Positions 1 to 9,092 of a stretch of DNA of 64,000 nt are shown here, in pieces; the first letter of the stretch is position 1; each line of letters opens with the position of its first letter. The notes under the pieces were generated by a model that saw only the letters and a program-made list of their open reading frames with translations, ran no database searches and was not told where the DNA came from. The stretch is from contig JBLDXI010000004.1 of assembly GCA_047495785.1 (NCBI GenBank), positions 1,364,001-1,428,000 on the forward strand, written 5' to 3'. The position numbers were made by a program, and so were the translations under genes. The stretch is from Lepidodermella squamata. Taxonomy: Eukaryota; Gastrotricha.

Positions 1-518
1 AATAGGTTAAAGGAGGTAAAATTTCTAATTATTTTTCACTACATCGATGTTATCATAACTAACAATCGGAATTTTCAGGCATTTTCGCACTGAAATAATC
101 AGGTTGCGATCTTGAGTCCTGGAGCTGTCAGGGATGGAGCAATTTTAGTTGCTGTATTTCCCAAACTGACCAGTGGTTTTAACCAGAAAACGAGCGAAGC
201 GAGGAAATTTTGAAGATTTTCGATGAAACACGCTCCAAAACCTGTCATAATTAACGAAACAGCGGGCTAATTTATCATTTTCTTGCCCGGTCTGGCCGAG
301 CTAGGGGCTAAGGATTCCTCATTTCCATATTAACAGAGCTGTTAAGGCGCACCCATCCTTATTTGACACCTTTCGATGATTGGCTGATACCCAAATACAA
401 GCCTTTCACACCTCTTTGTCGCCACATTGATGTTCCTTGTAAAGCTGCCTGGGTTTGTATTTGGGAATTCACGGTAGTTAAGTTACCACAGCCGCCTGAA
501 AATGCTTTCCCAGCACGT

Positions 519-777
519 CGGCCCAAGGGCTTATTTGGCCCGAGCACGGGGGTCAACAACAGGAACCAGCGCTATTGTTCAGCGCCAGCCGGGCTCGGGC
601 CGCCGGGTTCGGGCTGAGACTTGATAAAGTTATCGGATATGGCGTTGGTTGTAGGATGACCCAAGCACGGTGGCCCGATTCCAGATGCCCGAGCTCGGCT
701 GTCCGAGTTCGGCGCTGAACAATAGCGCTGGTTCCTGTTGTTGACCCCCGTGCTCGGGCCAAGCCCTTGGCCGGCCC
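519..777. repeat. GC-rich inverted repeat
   Basis: The arm at about 519-588 is the reverse complement of about 711-777, with a small indel near the outer end. The loop is about 120 bp. Both arms contain a match to GGGGGTCAACAACAGGAACC or its complement. The block is much richer in G+C than its surroundings. It could be a non-autonomous foldback element; no target duplication was found. Confidence 0.75.
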
Positions 778-949
778 GTGTGCGGTGAAGCGTGATTCTA
801 TCGAATTTGTTAAATCTCCAGTAAACGTCGCATACTGGCACGTTACAGACTGGCCTGAGCGGGAAGTGCTGTTACCCGGTGGCATATGGGCCGAAATCGG
901 GCTCGGGGCTCGGGCCCCAACAGTTGAGCCAGCCTTTTCAGAAAGAGCC

Positions 950-1005
950 GTTTCTCACTCTGTTTATTTCCCGAAATATTTCGGGAAATAAACAGAGTGA
1001 GAAAC
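950..1005. repeat. Perfect 56-bp palindrome
   Basis: Every base from 950 to 1005 pairs with its mirror position with no spacer; the axis lies between 977 and 978. The outer 20 bases read GTTTCTCACTCTGTTTATTT. The arms contain no shorter repeat unit. Confidence 0.95.
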
Positions 1006-1307
1006 TCAAACGCCGATGTTCGGTAGTTTTCGGCATTTAACTCGGTTTGAGATCAACATTTCTCCGGATTTTTACTCGGAATCTCATCAAGTTGAACACT
1101 TCGATGGCTATTCTCATTTTCTGGCCAGGAGATGATAGCTTCGCCTGCGAAATTTAAGAGTTTCTAAGCCCTTTGTTTGCGTTTCTGTATGCTACTAGTG
1201 TTGGCGGTGCGGAAGCATACACCAGCAACTGACTTCTTTATTCATGAGTTCAAAATAAGAGTCATTTCATCATCGTCTTTCCTAATCTGAACCAGTATGT
1301 TTCAGCA

Positions 1308-2483
1308 TCACGGCAAACAAGATCCGCGTGACGAATGGCTGCCCGATGTCAACTGCAATTGAAACAAAAAACAGAATTTGAAATTTGAAAATTGTTGGCG
1401 ATCGAAATAGCACGACCTCATTGGCGGCGCATCCTGCTGATATTGGCCGGCAAATTTTAAACTTGTTCGTCGTTTTGTCCATGCAGCGAACGTGCGGCTG
1501 TAAAATTATAGTGAAACGTCACAGTTTCAATTAAAAATGGTGATATCAAATTTTCAAGAAATTTTCAGAAAAATGTGAATTTTCAAAAAATACCAAAAAT
1601 GTGAATTTTCAAAAAATTTCGAAAAAATGTGAATTATCAAACAATTTCTAAAAGAATTGAAATTTTCAAATAATCTCCAAAAATATATAAATTTTCAAAA
1701 TATTTAAAAAAGATCCAAAAAATTGAACTTCCAAAAAATTACCAAAAAATATTTGATTTTTCAAATAATTTCATAAAATATTAGAATTTTAAAATATTTC
1801 CAAAAATATTTAAATTTTCAAAATATCCCAAATAAAATGTTAAATTATTATTGTCTCGATATTGAGAAAATTGATTGATTCATTTTATATAAGTTGAAAA
1901 AAACGTTACTGGCGTTTTACCTGAGCCTCGCGGTTGCGGCACTCGTTGTGATTTTTGCGGAAGCTGTTCGAATTGCGAAAAACGTCACTCTGTTTGGGGA
2001 AACGTTTGAAATTTGATAGCTTTAAAATTTTAAAAGTTGATATCAATACCGGAGCTTCCGTGTCTTTGCAATTCAAGCCAACTGGAATGCAGCGAATTTC
2101 ATCCGTCAAGCGGTTGTAGCACTGAAGAACAGCCTGGAAAATCACAAGAATTTTTCCATAATTGAAATTTAAAATTTAAAATTTGAAAATTTGACCAACC
2201 CCTTCGCGGCACTTCTTAACGCTGGAAATCGGTTGGCCTAGCTTTTTTAAGAAAAACACACAAAATATTAGGATTTATTTAGGGAATTCTCTGAAATTAA
2301 TTTTACGGAATATTCATTCGGCGAGCATGATTGATCATCGATGTAGGGACGGCAATGGGCGAATCGGTCCGTTGACATGGTGAAGCAGCGGATCCACTTG
2401 CGATGAGGCTCGTGATGGCCAGCCTCGCTGAAACTCGCCATTACAGCTATCAAACAAATGACGGCAATCGCACCGACACGCAT
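1308..2483 (-). CDS. Secreted cysteine-module protein, short paralogue (6 exons)
   Basis: A small secreted protein of unknown function, read as six exons. Exon 1 starts at 2483 with a hydrophobic signal peptide (begins MRVGAIAVICLIAVM) and continues into the first module, which contains WIRCF and ends NEYS. The next exon is a 14-residue one-cysteine linker (ends KKCREG), followed by a three-cysteine module (QCYN...RCIP...NCKD), a spacer ending in NECRNREAQ, another module (HVRCMDKTTNKFKICRP) and a last exon ending SCLP then TGA at 1308. All junctions fit phase 0, and exon lengths match the neighbour at 3246-5245, which continues with further exons where this one stops. It may be a truncated paralogue or a genuinely short member. 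No named domain family is recognised. Confidence 0.7.
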
Positions 2484-3245
2484 GATTAATTTTTATGAAA
2501 TTATTCAACTATAGTAAAAAAAATTGGTGATGATTAACAGGCTTTGTAGGATTTTTTTTCAATTCAAGAAAAATATTTCGAGTCGAGCACGCGTTCATTC
2601 AAGCCGTCACGCGTCGCTGAAACCGTGGCCATTTTCAATCGTATTTTCGTCGTTATTTAGGCTTAACTATTTCTGGAATTTTTCTAAACATAAATTCATA
2701 AAAAAATTATAGATATTATAGATATTCGCTAAGTGTACGTCATCGGTCAACGCTGTCGAGTTTGGTTATCGTTTTTAAAAATCAGTGATTTTCCGATAAA
2801 CGTGAATTTTGAAAATTATCACCGAATTTTCGGATATATATCAAAACCATTAAATCTTCTGGATCTAATTATGAATGATTTATTTTTTTGCTAAAATTCG
2901 AATTAATCGACTAATTAATCGAATAATGGAAAAAATCATCGATTTCGAATTTCTGAATTTCTGTTATAGGATGTGGCTATCGATTCTATTTAAGTCTCGC
3001 ATGATAGCTCACTGGATAATGAATTCCGCCTATAGGATTTCAGGCAATTTGCGATGCTGTCAATATTTTACATTGAAATGACTTTTATTCAGCATTTAAA
3101 CTATCATTATTTTATTCCGAAGATTGACGTAGAGCGAAAAATTCACAAAATATTCATTTTCAATCAATCAATATCAATCAATATCAGTCGATTTCATTCA
3201 CTGGAATATAACGATAAGCTGTCCCGTGATTTTTCTCCAATTTGT
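2484..3245. other. Intergenic between tandem paralogues
   Basis: AT-rich sequence between two tandem minus-strand genes. It should hold the promoter of the 2483 gene and the 3' end of the 5245 gene. ATCAATCA-type low-complexity sequence occurs at about 3160-3195. No exon is recognised. Confidence 0.5.
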
Positions 3246-5245
3246 TTACTTGGGAATAACGTTGAAAGCCTCTGTGTCGAAATTTGAAAAAATTAAAATT
3301 TTAATGAAATAATATGAATTCACTTTCGCAGTCGATGAGCGATTCGTACTCTTCGCCGGTTTTCTGGCCTGGCGGGCAGTGAAGCAGAACGGGGCGGCAG
3401 CCGAGGAATTCGTTCGATTTCTCGTCAAAGCACGCGCGATGAGCAGTCTGATCGCACAGAAAATTCGTGAAAATTTATTTTCAGACAAAATTATTTCAAT
3501 ACCGGGGTCTTATCCAAGCAGCGGTTGTAGCTCGCGTTGAAATTGTGATGCTCATCGTCGAAAATTGCACCCTGAAAATGGCAAGAAATTTATTAATTTT
3601 CTTATTCTTATTATTATTAATTTTTTTATTTATTATTATTAAATATCGAATAACCAAGTTTTTACCACTTTTGAAATTTTCTCAGATTTTTTCAAATATA
3701 TTCACAATTTGAATTGAAAAATTATTCTAAAATTATTTCAAAAAATTGATTTAAGTTTATGGTCAATCAATAAAATTTCAATTATTGCTGTTCGATTATT
3801 GGTTATTTTTCAAATATTTTAAGCGTTACCTCGCGCATAGCTTCGGGGCAGGGCTGATCGGCGTTGATGCAAATCGGGGTGATGGGCTTCGACGGCTGTT
3901 GAGCAGGGTGGTAGCAGTACTTGGCAGCCTGAAATTTCGAAAATTTCAAAAATTGAATTTTTTTTAAGAAAATTGTAACTCACTCCAGCTTCGCAGGCTT
4001 TGATATCGGGGAAGGCGAATTCATCAGACTGTTAGAAAATAAATCAAATTAAAAAATTTATTAAACTTTTCGGCAAGTAAATTTTTTTACCGAAATTTCA
4101 GTCGGCAGGCACTCGGAAAATCGGCACTCGGTCATGCGCATCGTTTCAGGGTTGAAGCATCGCAGGGCCATGCCCTTCGCTCCAAGAGTGCCTAAATTAA
4201 ATCGAAAAATTATTTCAACATCAAACCTCAGCGTAAAAATATTTATTTTATATTTTGAAAATAATTCGATAAATTATGATTTTTCCGAACTCGCTATTGT
4301 TCAATTTCAATTTTTTCGAAATTGCTCGAAAAAATTTAATCCTCACCTTCCAAGCAGCTAGCCAAATTAGGATAACGAGCGTGTTCAACCTGAAATTGAA
4401 AAATATTGAAATAATGAGAAATCTAAGTAATTATTTAACCTCTCCAGTTCGAACAAGGCAGCCTGCGTATTCGGGGCGGCACGCTTTGAACTTGTTATCC
4501 ACTGCCGTGTTGCAGCGGAAATAAGGCTGGGAAAAATTTGAATAAAATTTATAAAAATTCTACTGATTTAAAAAAAATTATTCACCATTTTAGCATTGTC
4601 ACGGCAGGCTTCGTAATTTTTGCGGAATCGCGTGTGCTCGTTGAACAAATGAACCTTGAAAATTGTGTTTGAAAAATTTGAAATTTGAAATTTTTCAAAA
4701 TTTCAACTGAGTATTTTTTACCGCGTACTCGCCAGTTTTGCATTCGTAGTCGATGCTGATGCAACGCGATTTCGCTGCCTCGTAATTGTAGCACATTTTC
4801 GCATCCTGAAAAATTGGAATCAATTTGAATTCGATTAAAATTAATTAAAAAATTCAACTCACCCCTCGAACACACTCAACGATGGTCGGGAACGGAAAAT
4901 CGCCCTGAAAAATTCAGATTGATTAGAAATTTCAAAACAAAATTGATAAATTTTCTTTTATTCTATAAATTGTAATTATGAATTACTCACTTATTTTTGA
5001 ATTTTGAAAATTTGATAAAAAATTGAAAAATCCAGGAATTTATTTGAATTGAAATTTATGTTTGAAAAACTTGAAACAGTGATTTTTCCCGTTGAAATGT
5101 TAACCTGGTATTCATCGGTGGAGCAAGAGCGGCGGCAGTGGACGAAATCGTCGTTGTCCTTCATGAAGCAACGGTGCCATTCATCGGCCGAGCTGAGAGC
5201 AGCAACAGCGGAGCAGAGCAGAGCAATCGCAACGGCGGAATTCAT
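3246..5245 (-). CDS. Secreted cysteine-module protein (12 exons)
   Basis: Predicted secreted protein of about 315 residues. Exon 1 (start 5245) encodes a signal peptide (MNSAVAIALLCSAVAALSSA) and module 1, which contains WHRCFMKDNDDFVHC and ends at DEYQ. Twelve exons follow down to K-A-F-N-V-I-P-K-stop at 3246. Modules of about 28-43 residues with the spacing C-x8-10-C-x5-7-C alternate with 14-24 residue one-cysteine linkers, giving four cysteines per repeat of about 50 residues. Nearly all introns are phase 0, with acceptors such as TTTTTCAG; phase 1 junctions after SCLEG and DCEK also fit. There is no CTLD. An extracellular role is inferred from the signal peptide and disulphide-rich repeats; function is unknown. 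Confidence 0.82.
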
Positions 5246-5839
5246 TTATTATCTCACTAAATTCAATAAATCAAACTAAAAGGTTTGAAAAATTTGTCAA
5301 ATGACAATGAGGAGAATAAATGAATGATGTTTACGCGTTTATGTGATATTATTTTTCTCATTTTCGACTTCGCTCAGCCACGCGATTCAATTTTTTCAAA
5401 GCGCTCGTGCGGGCTCGTTAAGAGTTGTTACGTTGCAGGTGGAAGCAAATAAATTAAATTTTTCGAAAAAAGAATCCAATAAATAAGCGATGAAAAACAA
5501 TTTGTAAATATTATTGAATTACTGCATTGAAATGGGCGATGATGAATTAAGGCGGAAAAAAGAGTAATAAACTAATTACGATATTTAAACCAGAAAAATC
5601 CCTCGATAATTAGGTCATCACGGTTTATATATGAAGCAGGGCTTCTCAAACTATAGGGGTCAGGGGTCTCCGCCAGATGAATTTGTTAAAAATAAAAAAA
5701 ATTCGGAAAATAGCGTTTGCTAAAGCTGAACATGCGGCCAAGTTCTTGCAAACTATTTTTTTTAAATATATGAAAAATGGATGTAATATGGGTTATAAAC
5801 AACTTGAACGCAGAATTTCAGATTTATTCTGATTTATTC
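5246..5839. other. Intergenic, 5' flank of the 5245 gene
   Basis: AT-rich sequence, presumably containing the promoter of the minus-strand gene starting at 5245. I see no exon or repeat here. Confidence 0.5.
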
Positions 5840-6162
5840 GGTTCTATGTCAATTGAGCAAACGAAAATTGAGCAACGAAAATAGAGCAAGGGCTTTTGAG
5901 CAACGATATTAGAGCAAACGAAATTAGAGCAAAACGACACTAGAGCAAATTTTATTTACAATAAATAACAGCTGCAATTAATTATTAAATTTGCTCTAGT
6001 GTCGTTTTGCTCTAATCTCGTTTTGCTCAAAAGTCGTTTTGCTCTAATTTCGTTTGCTCAGAAGTCGTTTTGCTCTAATTTCGTTTGCACAAATATCGTT
6101 GCTCAAAAGCCCTTCCTCTATTTTCGTTGCTCAATTTTCGTTTGCTCAATTGACATAGAACC
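5840..6162. mobile_element. Foldback element with arms of tandem ~15-bp words (A)
   Basis: The two ends are complementary: GGTTCTATGTCAATTGAGCA at 5840 and its reverse complement ending at 6162. Each arm is over 90 bp and the spacer is about 110 bp. The left arm is a series of degenerate units of 14-16 bp, each starting GAGCAA (GAGCAAACGAAAATT, GAGCAACGAAAATA, GAGCAACGATATTA, GAGCAAAACGACACTA). The right arm carries the complement. There is no coding capacity. I read it as a non-autonomous foldback transposon; no target duplication is obvious. Confidence 0.8.
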
Positions 6163-6595
6163 CTACTATCGATATCGGTCTGTTGGGAATATCGATTTTT
6201 GGGTCGCAAAAAATTTTTCGATTTTCCATGAATCTTTGCTGTTCTCCCAGGTTTCGCTTTTTGGGTTGCGACATTTTTTAAAATTTCAATCAATTAAAAT
6301 TTCAAATTGAATTAATTTAATTTTTCCGTTGACAAAATTTTCCACACATTTTCCTGATTTTTGAATTTTAAATATTTATTGAATTTATTGAATTTATTGA
6401 ATTTTGAAATTTATATTTGCATATTGGTACATAATTATGTGGTATATTACAACTAAAATTATTACACAATTTTCCACGAATGAAATTTGCACGATTTTTC
6501 CGGGTTTTCGGGTTTTCGGTCGGGGATGAGGTATGAGTTTTGAAAAAATAGAAATAGGAAAAAGTACCACATAATTATGATTATGATTATAATAA

Positions 6596-7173
6596 CTTTT
6601 AGCGGAACCAAATTTTGGAGTTTTCAATGGGCCTAACACCCATTTTCGAAGCTATTAAGGATGTCATGATTGATCGGCATAATTTTGAAATGAATTATCT
6701 TCAAATTCAGCGGAAAGGGTACAAATAAGACAGGACAATTAAGATATGGACAATTAAGACGGGACAAATAAGACGAGGACAATTAAGACAACGAGGACAA
6801 TTAAGACAACGAGGACTAACCCTAACCTTAACCAAAATCCCAACCAAAAGCCCAATAATTGTGTTATTTTTTAATTCGTCGTATTTGTCCCGTCTTAATT
6901 GTCCTTGTCTTAATTGTCCTCGTCTTAATTGTCCCGTTATAAAATTAAATTTATCTTAATCGTCCTCGTCTTATTTGTCCCGTCTTAATTGTCCCGTCGT
7001 ATTTGTCCTCGTCTTATTTGTCCCCCTACGAATTCAGCGTCACATTCTGGATATGACGCATTCTAAACTATAGAATTCATAAATTGCCCTAATTTCGTGG
7101 AAATATTAGAAAAGCGGCCTTTTTCTTGCTTAAAATTTGGTTCCGCAACAGGCAAATTGGTTCCCCTTTTAAA
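6596..7173. mobile_element. MITE-like element with a foldback core of tandem words (B)
   Basis: The ends resemble TTTTAGCGGAACCAAATTT at 6598 and its complement near 7173. The right end also carries the inner block TTGCGG.ACCAAATTT, as does a second copy at 30160-30452. The core (6717-7027) is an inverted repeat of degenerate units of 15-18 bp such as GGACAATTAAGAC and GGACAAATAAGAC, with the complement (GTCTTAATTGTCC) on the other side. No protein is encoded. A short CCCTAACC stretch lies near 6816. Confidence 0.7.
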
Positions 7174-7274
7174 GATAGCCTGCTTAAATTTACCCCTAAT
7201 TCAGAAAGTGTTTAAGGCGAGTTTGATCTCGCCTTGACTTTTGCCCGTCTGTTTACTCACCTTACCTAATAACA

Positions 7275-7500
7275 GATATTGAAAAGGTCGAATCGATTCA
7301 AATCCGCTTCACAAAACGTTTGCTATATCGTAGTACCTACTACTCATCGACCGAAGGCTCCTCCTATGAAGAACGACTAAAAAAGCTTGGGTTGTGTTCA
7401 CTCGAATTAAGACGCTACCAACACGATCTTGCGTTATGTCATAAAATGTACCAGCGTGCTGTGGACTTAAATTTCTCGGACTTCTTTAATATTTCCACTA
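7275..7500 (+). pseudogene. LINE reverse-transcriptase C-terminal fragment
   Basis: The translation reads DIEKVESIQIRFTKRLLY, then a short insert, then SYEERLKKLGLCSLELRR, QHDLALCHKMYQ and DLNFSDFF. This pattern (E.IQ.RFTK, then YEERL..L.L.SLE.RR...DL...YK) is typical of the region behind the reverse-transcriptase domain of non-LTR retrotransposons of the jockey/CR1 type. Nothing of the upstream domains is present, so it is a 5'-truncated remnant. The frame stays open to 7631, but beyond about 7500 it overlaps the antisense transposon-derived frame and is probably not LINE sequence. Confidence 0.7.
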
Positions 7501-7508
7501 ATCCGCGC

Positions 7509-8391
7509 TTACCAGCTTTTACCAGCCATGGCAGAAATAAGAGACGTTTCAACGACGAAAGGCTCTTGGATGCGAACGCAGTGTTGTTTCGCGGTTTGCG
7601 GGATCGGCTTCACCTCCTCGAGCAACTTTGACAGCATCGGCTCGTTACGGCTAACTTCGTCGTTGCTGCAGTGGAGAACAGTTACTTTCGTTGCCAGTTT
7701 TTCAGCAAGCAAGGCAAATGCAGCGGCATCGCGTACGACGAGATTTTCATTACCCATCATTTCTTTGCGAACTGCTGATTTTACACAGCCTCCAACGCCG
7801 TCCGCGGCACTCTTCCCATGGTAAGAGGCGAAAAAATGCCACTGAAGGCTTTCCAAGAAGAGCTCTCGCACAAGTATACTCAAGCTCCCCAGGAAAAACC
7901 GCTGCTTGAAGTGGGTCTTCGCTCCTTCACTGAAACCGTCGAACTTGCGTCGAGCCGGATAGCGGAGCTTCAAGTGCGACAACACTTTGAGTAGGAAGCA
8001 ATAGGCAGCATTCGAATCGTGAAGCATTCGATCGCTCGCCACAACGTAAGACGCGATTTCAGACCCAACCCAGGCGACGAACGTAAACAAAGTAACCTGT
8101 TGGTGGTTCCAGTGAGCTGACTGGACCTCAGACTAAAAAAATGAATTGGGCAAAGGTACTGACTACTGACATATATAGTTTAACATTTAATACCTGTTGC
8201 TGAAGTGCGAAATTTTCGGCGAAGTCTATCTGAAAACGCATGCAGATTCATTAGAATCAGCGATCAATTGGTTAAATGTGGCCTGCTGGTGGGCCTTGAC
8301 CCAGCAATGAGTCGTAAACGGCGTACATTGCCCGTTTATTTTTTCAAACAGGCACTCCAAGGTCAAAGTTTTTCCAACTTTCTCAGTAGCC
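7509..8391 (-). pseudogene. Transposon-derived protein, copy 1 (frameshifted)
   Basis: Reading down from 8391 there are two exons separated by a small intron at about 8190-8134. The second exon contains WNHQQVTLFTFVAWVGSE, FSEGAKTHFKQRFFLGSL and WHFFASYHGKSAADGVGG. This HWNHQQ...DGA..HFK.RF...WHFFA..HGK...DGVGG signature is known from abundant uncharacterised, probably transposon-derived proteins in animal genomes. Relative to copy 2 (12342-13161), exon 1 lacks one base at about 8232-8235, which breaks the frame before QIDFAENF. Copy 1 keeps a longer 3' part (KLLEEVKPIPQTAKQHC) that copy 2 has lost. It lies in a duplicated segment. Confidence 0.65.
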
Positions 8392-8786
8392 TATAAAACC
8401 GAAAGATCAATTGATCATCACTAAGTCAATGTTATAACTAACCTTTGTTGAATACGGTATCTCAGTTTATTTTAAATTTTACTTCTTCATTCAACACACT
8501 TCTCACAACGAATTGTCATATCAAAACGCTCGACAGTCTCATACATATCTCTCGCATAGCTCGTAAGTAATTAAATCGCAAGAGCCGGCTGTCTGGAACC
8601 TGTAAGAGCCGCCGGAGACATATATGAAAACGCAATCATCATATATCGGAAAGATCCACTGCGAAGCGACGAAATTGAAATCCGAGCCATCGTCCCATTT
8701 CATGATGTTGTTTGTCACGGTGAGGGCGATCCAGGCAGTCGCATCCGTCACATTTCCAGCAGCTTGCTGTTCGGCCTCCGACCTTA
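7661..8786. repeat. 1.1-kb segmental duplication, copy 1
   Basis: Nearly identical to 12432-13557 in the same orientation. It starts at CGTTGCTGCAGTGGAGAACA and includes most of the transposon-derived frame, the intergenic spacer and the last ~250 bp of a CTLD exon. Identity ends abruptly on both sides. Differences are few in the spacer and more visible in the CTLD part. Confidence 0.93.
8539..8786 (-). pseudogene. CTLD 3' fragment duplicated from the 13310 gene
   Basis: It encodes the last part of a CTLD: VTDATAWIALTVTNN, MKWDDGSDFNFVASQW and SCDLITYELCERYV-stop at 8539. This matches the C-terminus of the 13310-15801 gene with several substitutions. It lacks the N-terminal half of the domain and all upstream exons, because homology stops at 8786. 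The short frame is still open, so the copy is young or under little decay, but no promoter or start is apparent. Confidence 0.8.
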
Positions 8787-9014
8787 GAATGTTTGATATT
8801 TATTTTGTAGTTCGTGCCCTTTTGTTTATTATTTTCTTCAAAAATCATAATGGATAATGCTTCAAAACTGCACTCAACCGAGACAAACACGGGCTTGAAC
8901 CCTTCAACACGCGCCGAAAAAGAAACGGACACGTGACACGTTCCATCGCACCACAAGGAGTGTCGCAATAGAAAATATCGAAAACAACAACAGCAACAAC
9001 GCACCGTCATTCAC

Positions 9015-9050
9015 CATTCATTCGATAAAATTTTTACACAATTCATATCG
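9015..9050 (+). promoter_or_regulatory. Shared upstream block of CTLD-type genes
   Basis: About 43 bp before the start codon at 9093 lies CATTCGATAAAATTTTTACA followed by CAATTCATATCG. A closely similar block precedes the paralogue at 23829 (23869-23910, opposite strand) and the pseudogene at 39943 (about 39972-40020, opposite strand). Conservation against an AT-rich but otherwise divergent background suggests a core promoter or 5' leader; which of the two is unknown. Confidence 0.5.
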
Positions 9051-9092
9051 TGAATTTTCAGTTGATTTTTTTTACAAGGCTCATTCGATCAG

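Larger units (their letters stand above)
1..1307. other. Intergenic, with repeats
   Basis: No convincing exon is seen here. Positions 104-164 resemble, in inverted orientation, 24773-24830, so this is part of a dispersed repeat. A GC-rich inverted repeat (519-777) and a perfect palindrome (950-1005) are listed separately. The rest is AT-rich and unassigned. Confidence 0.6.

Noticed and set aside
363-991. Open frames across the GC-rich inverted repeat
   Set aside because: Both strands and several frames are open because of the composition and symmetry; no motif or splice pattern supports coding.
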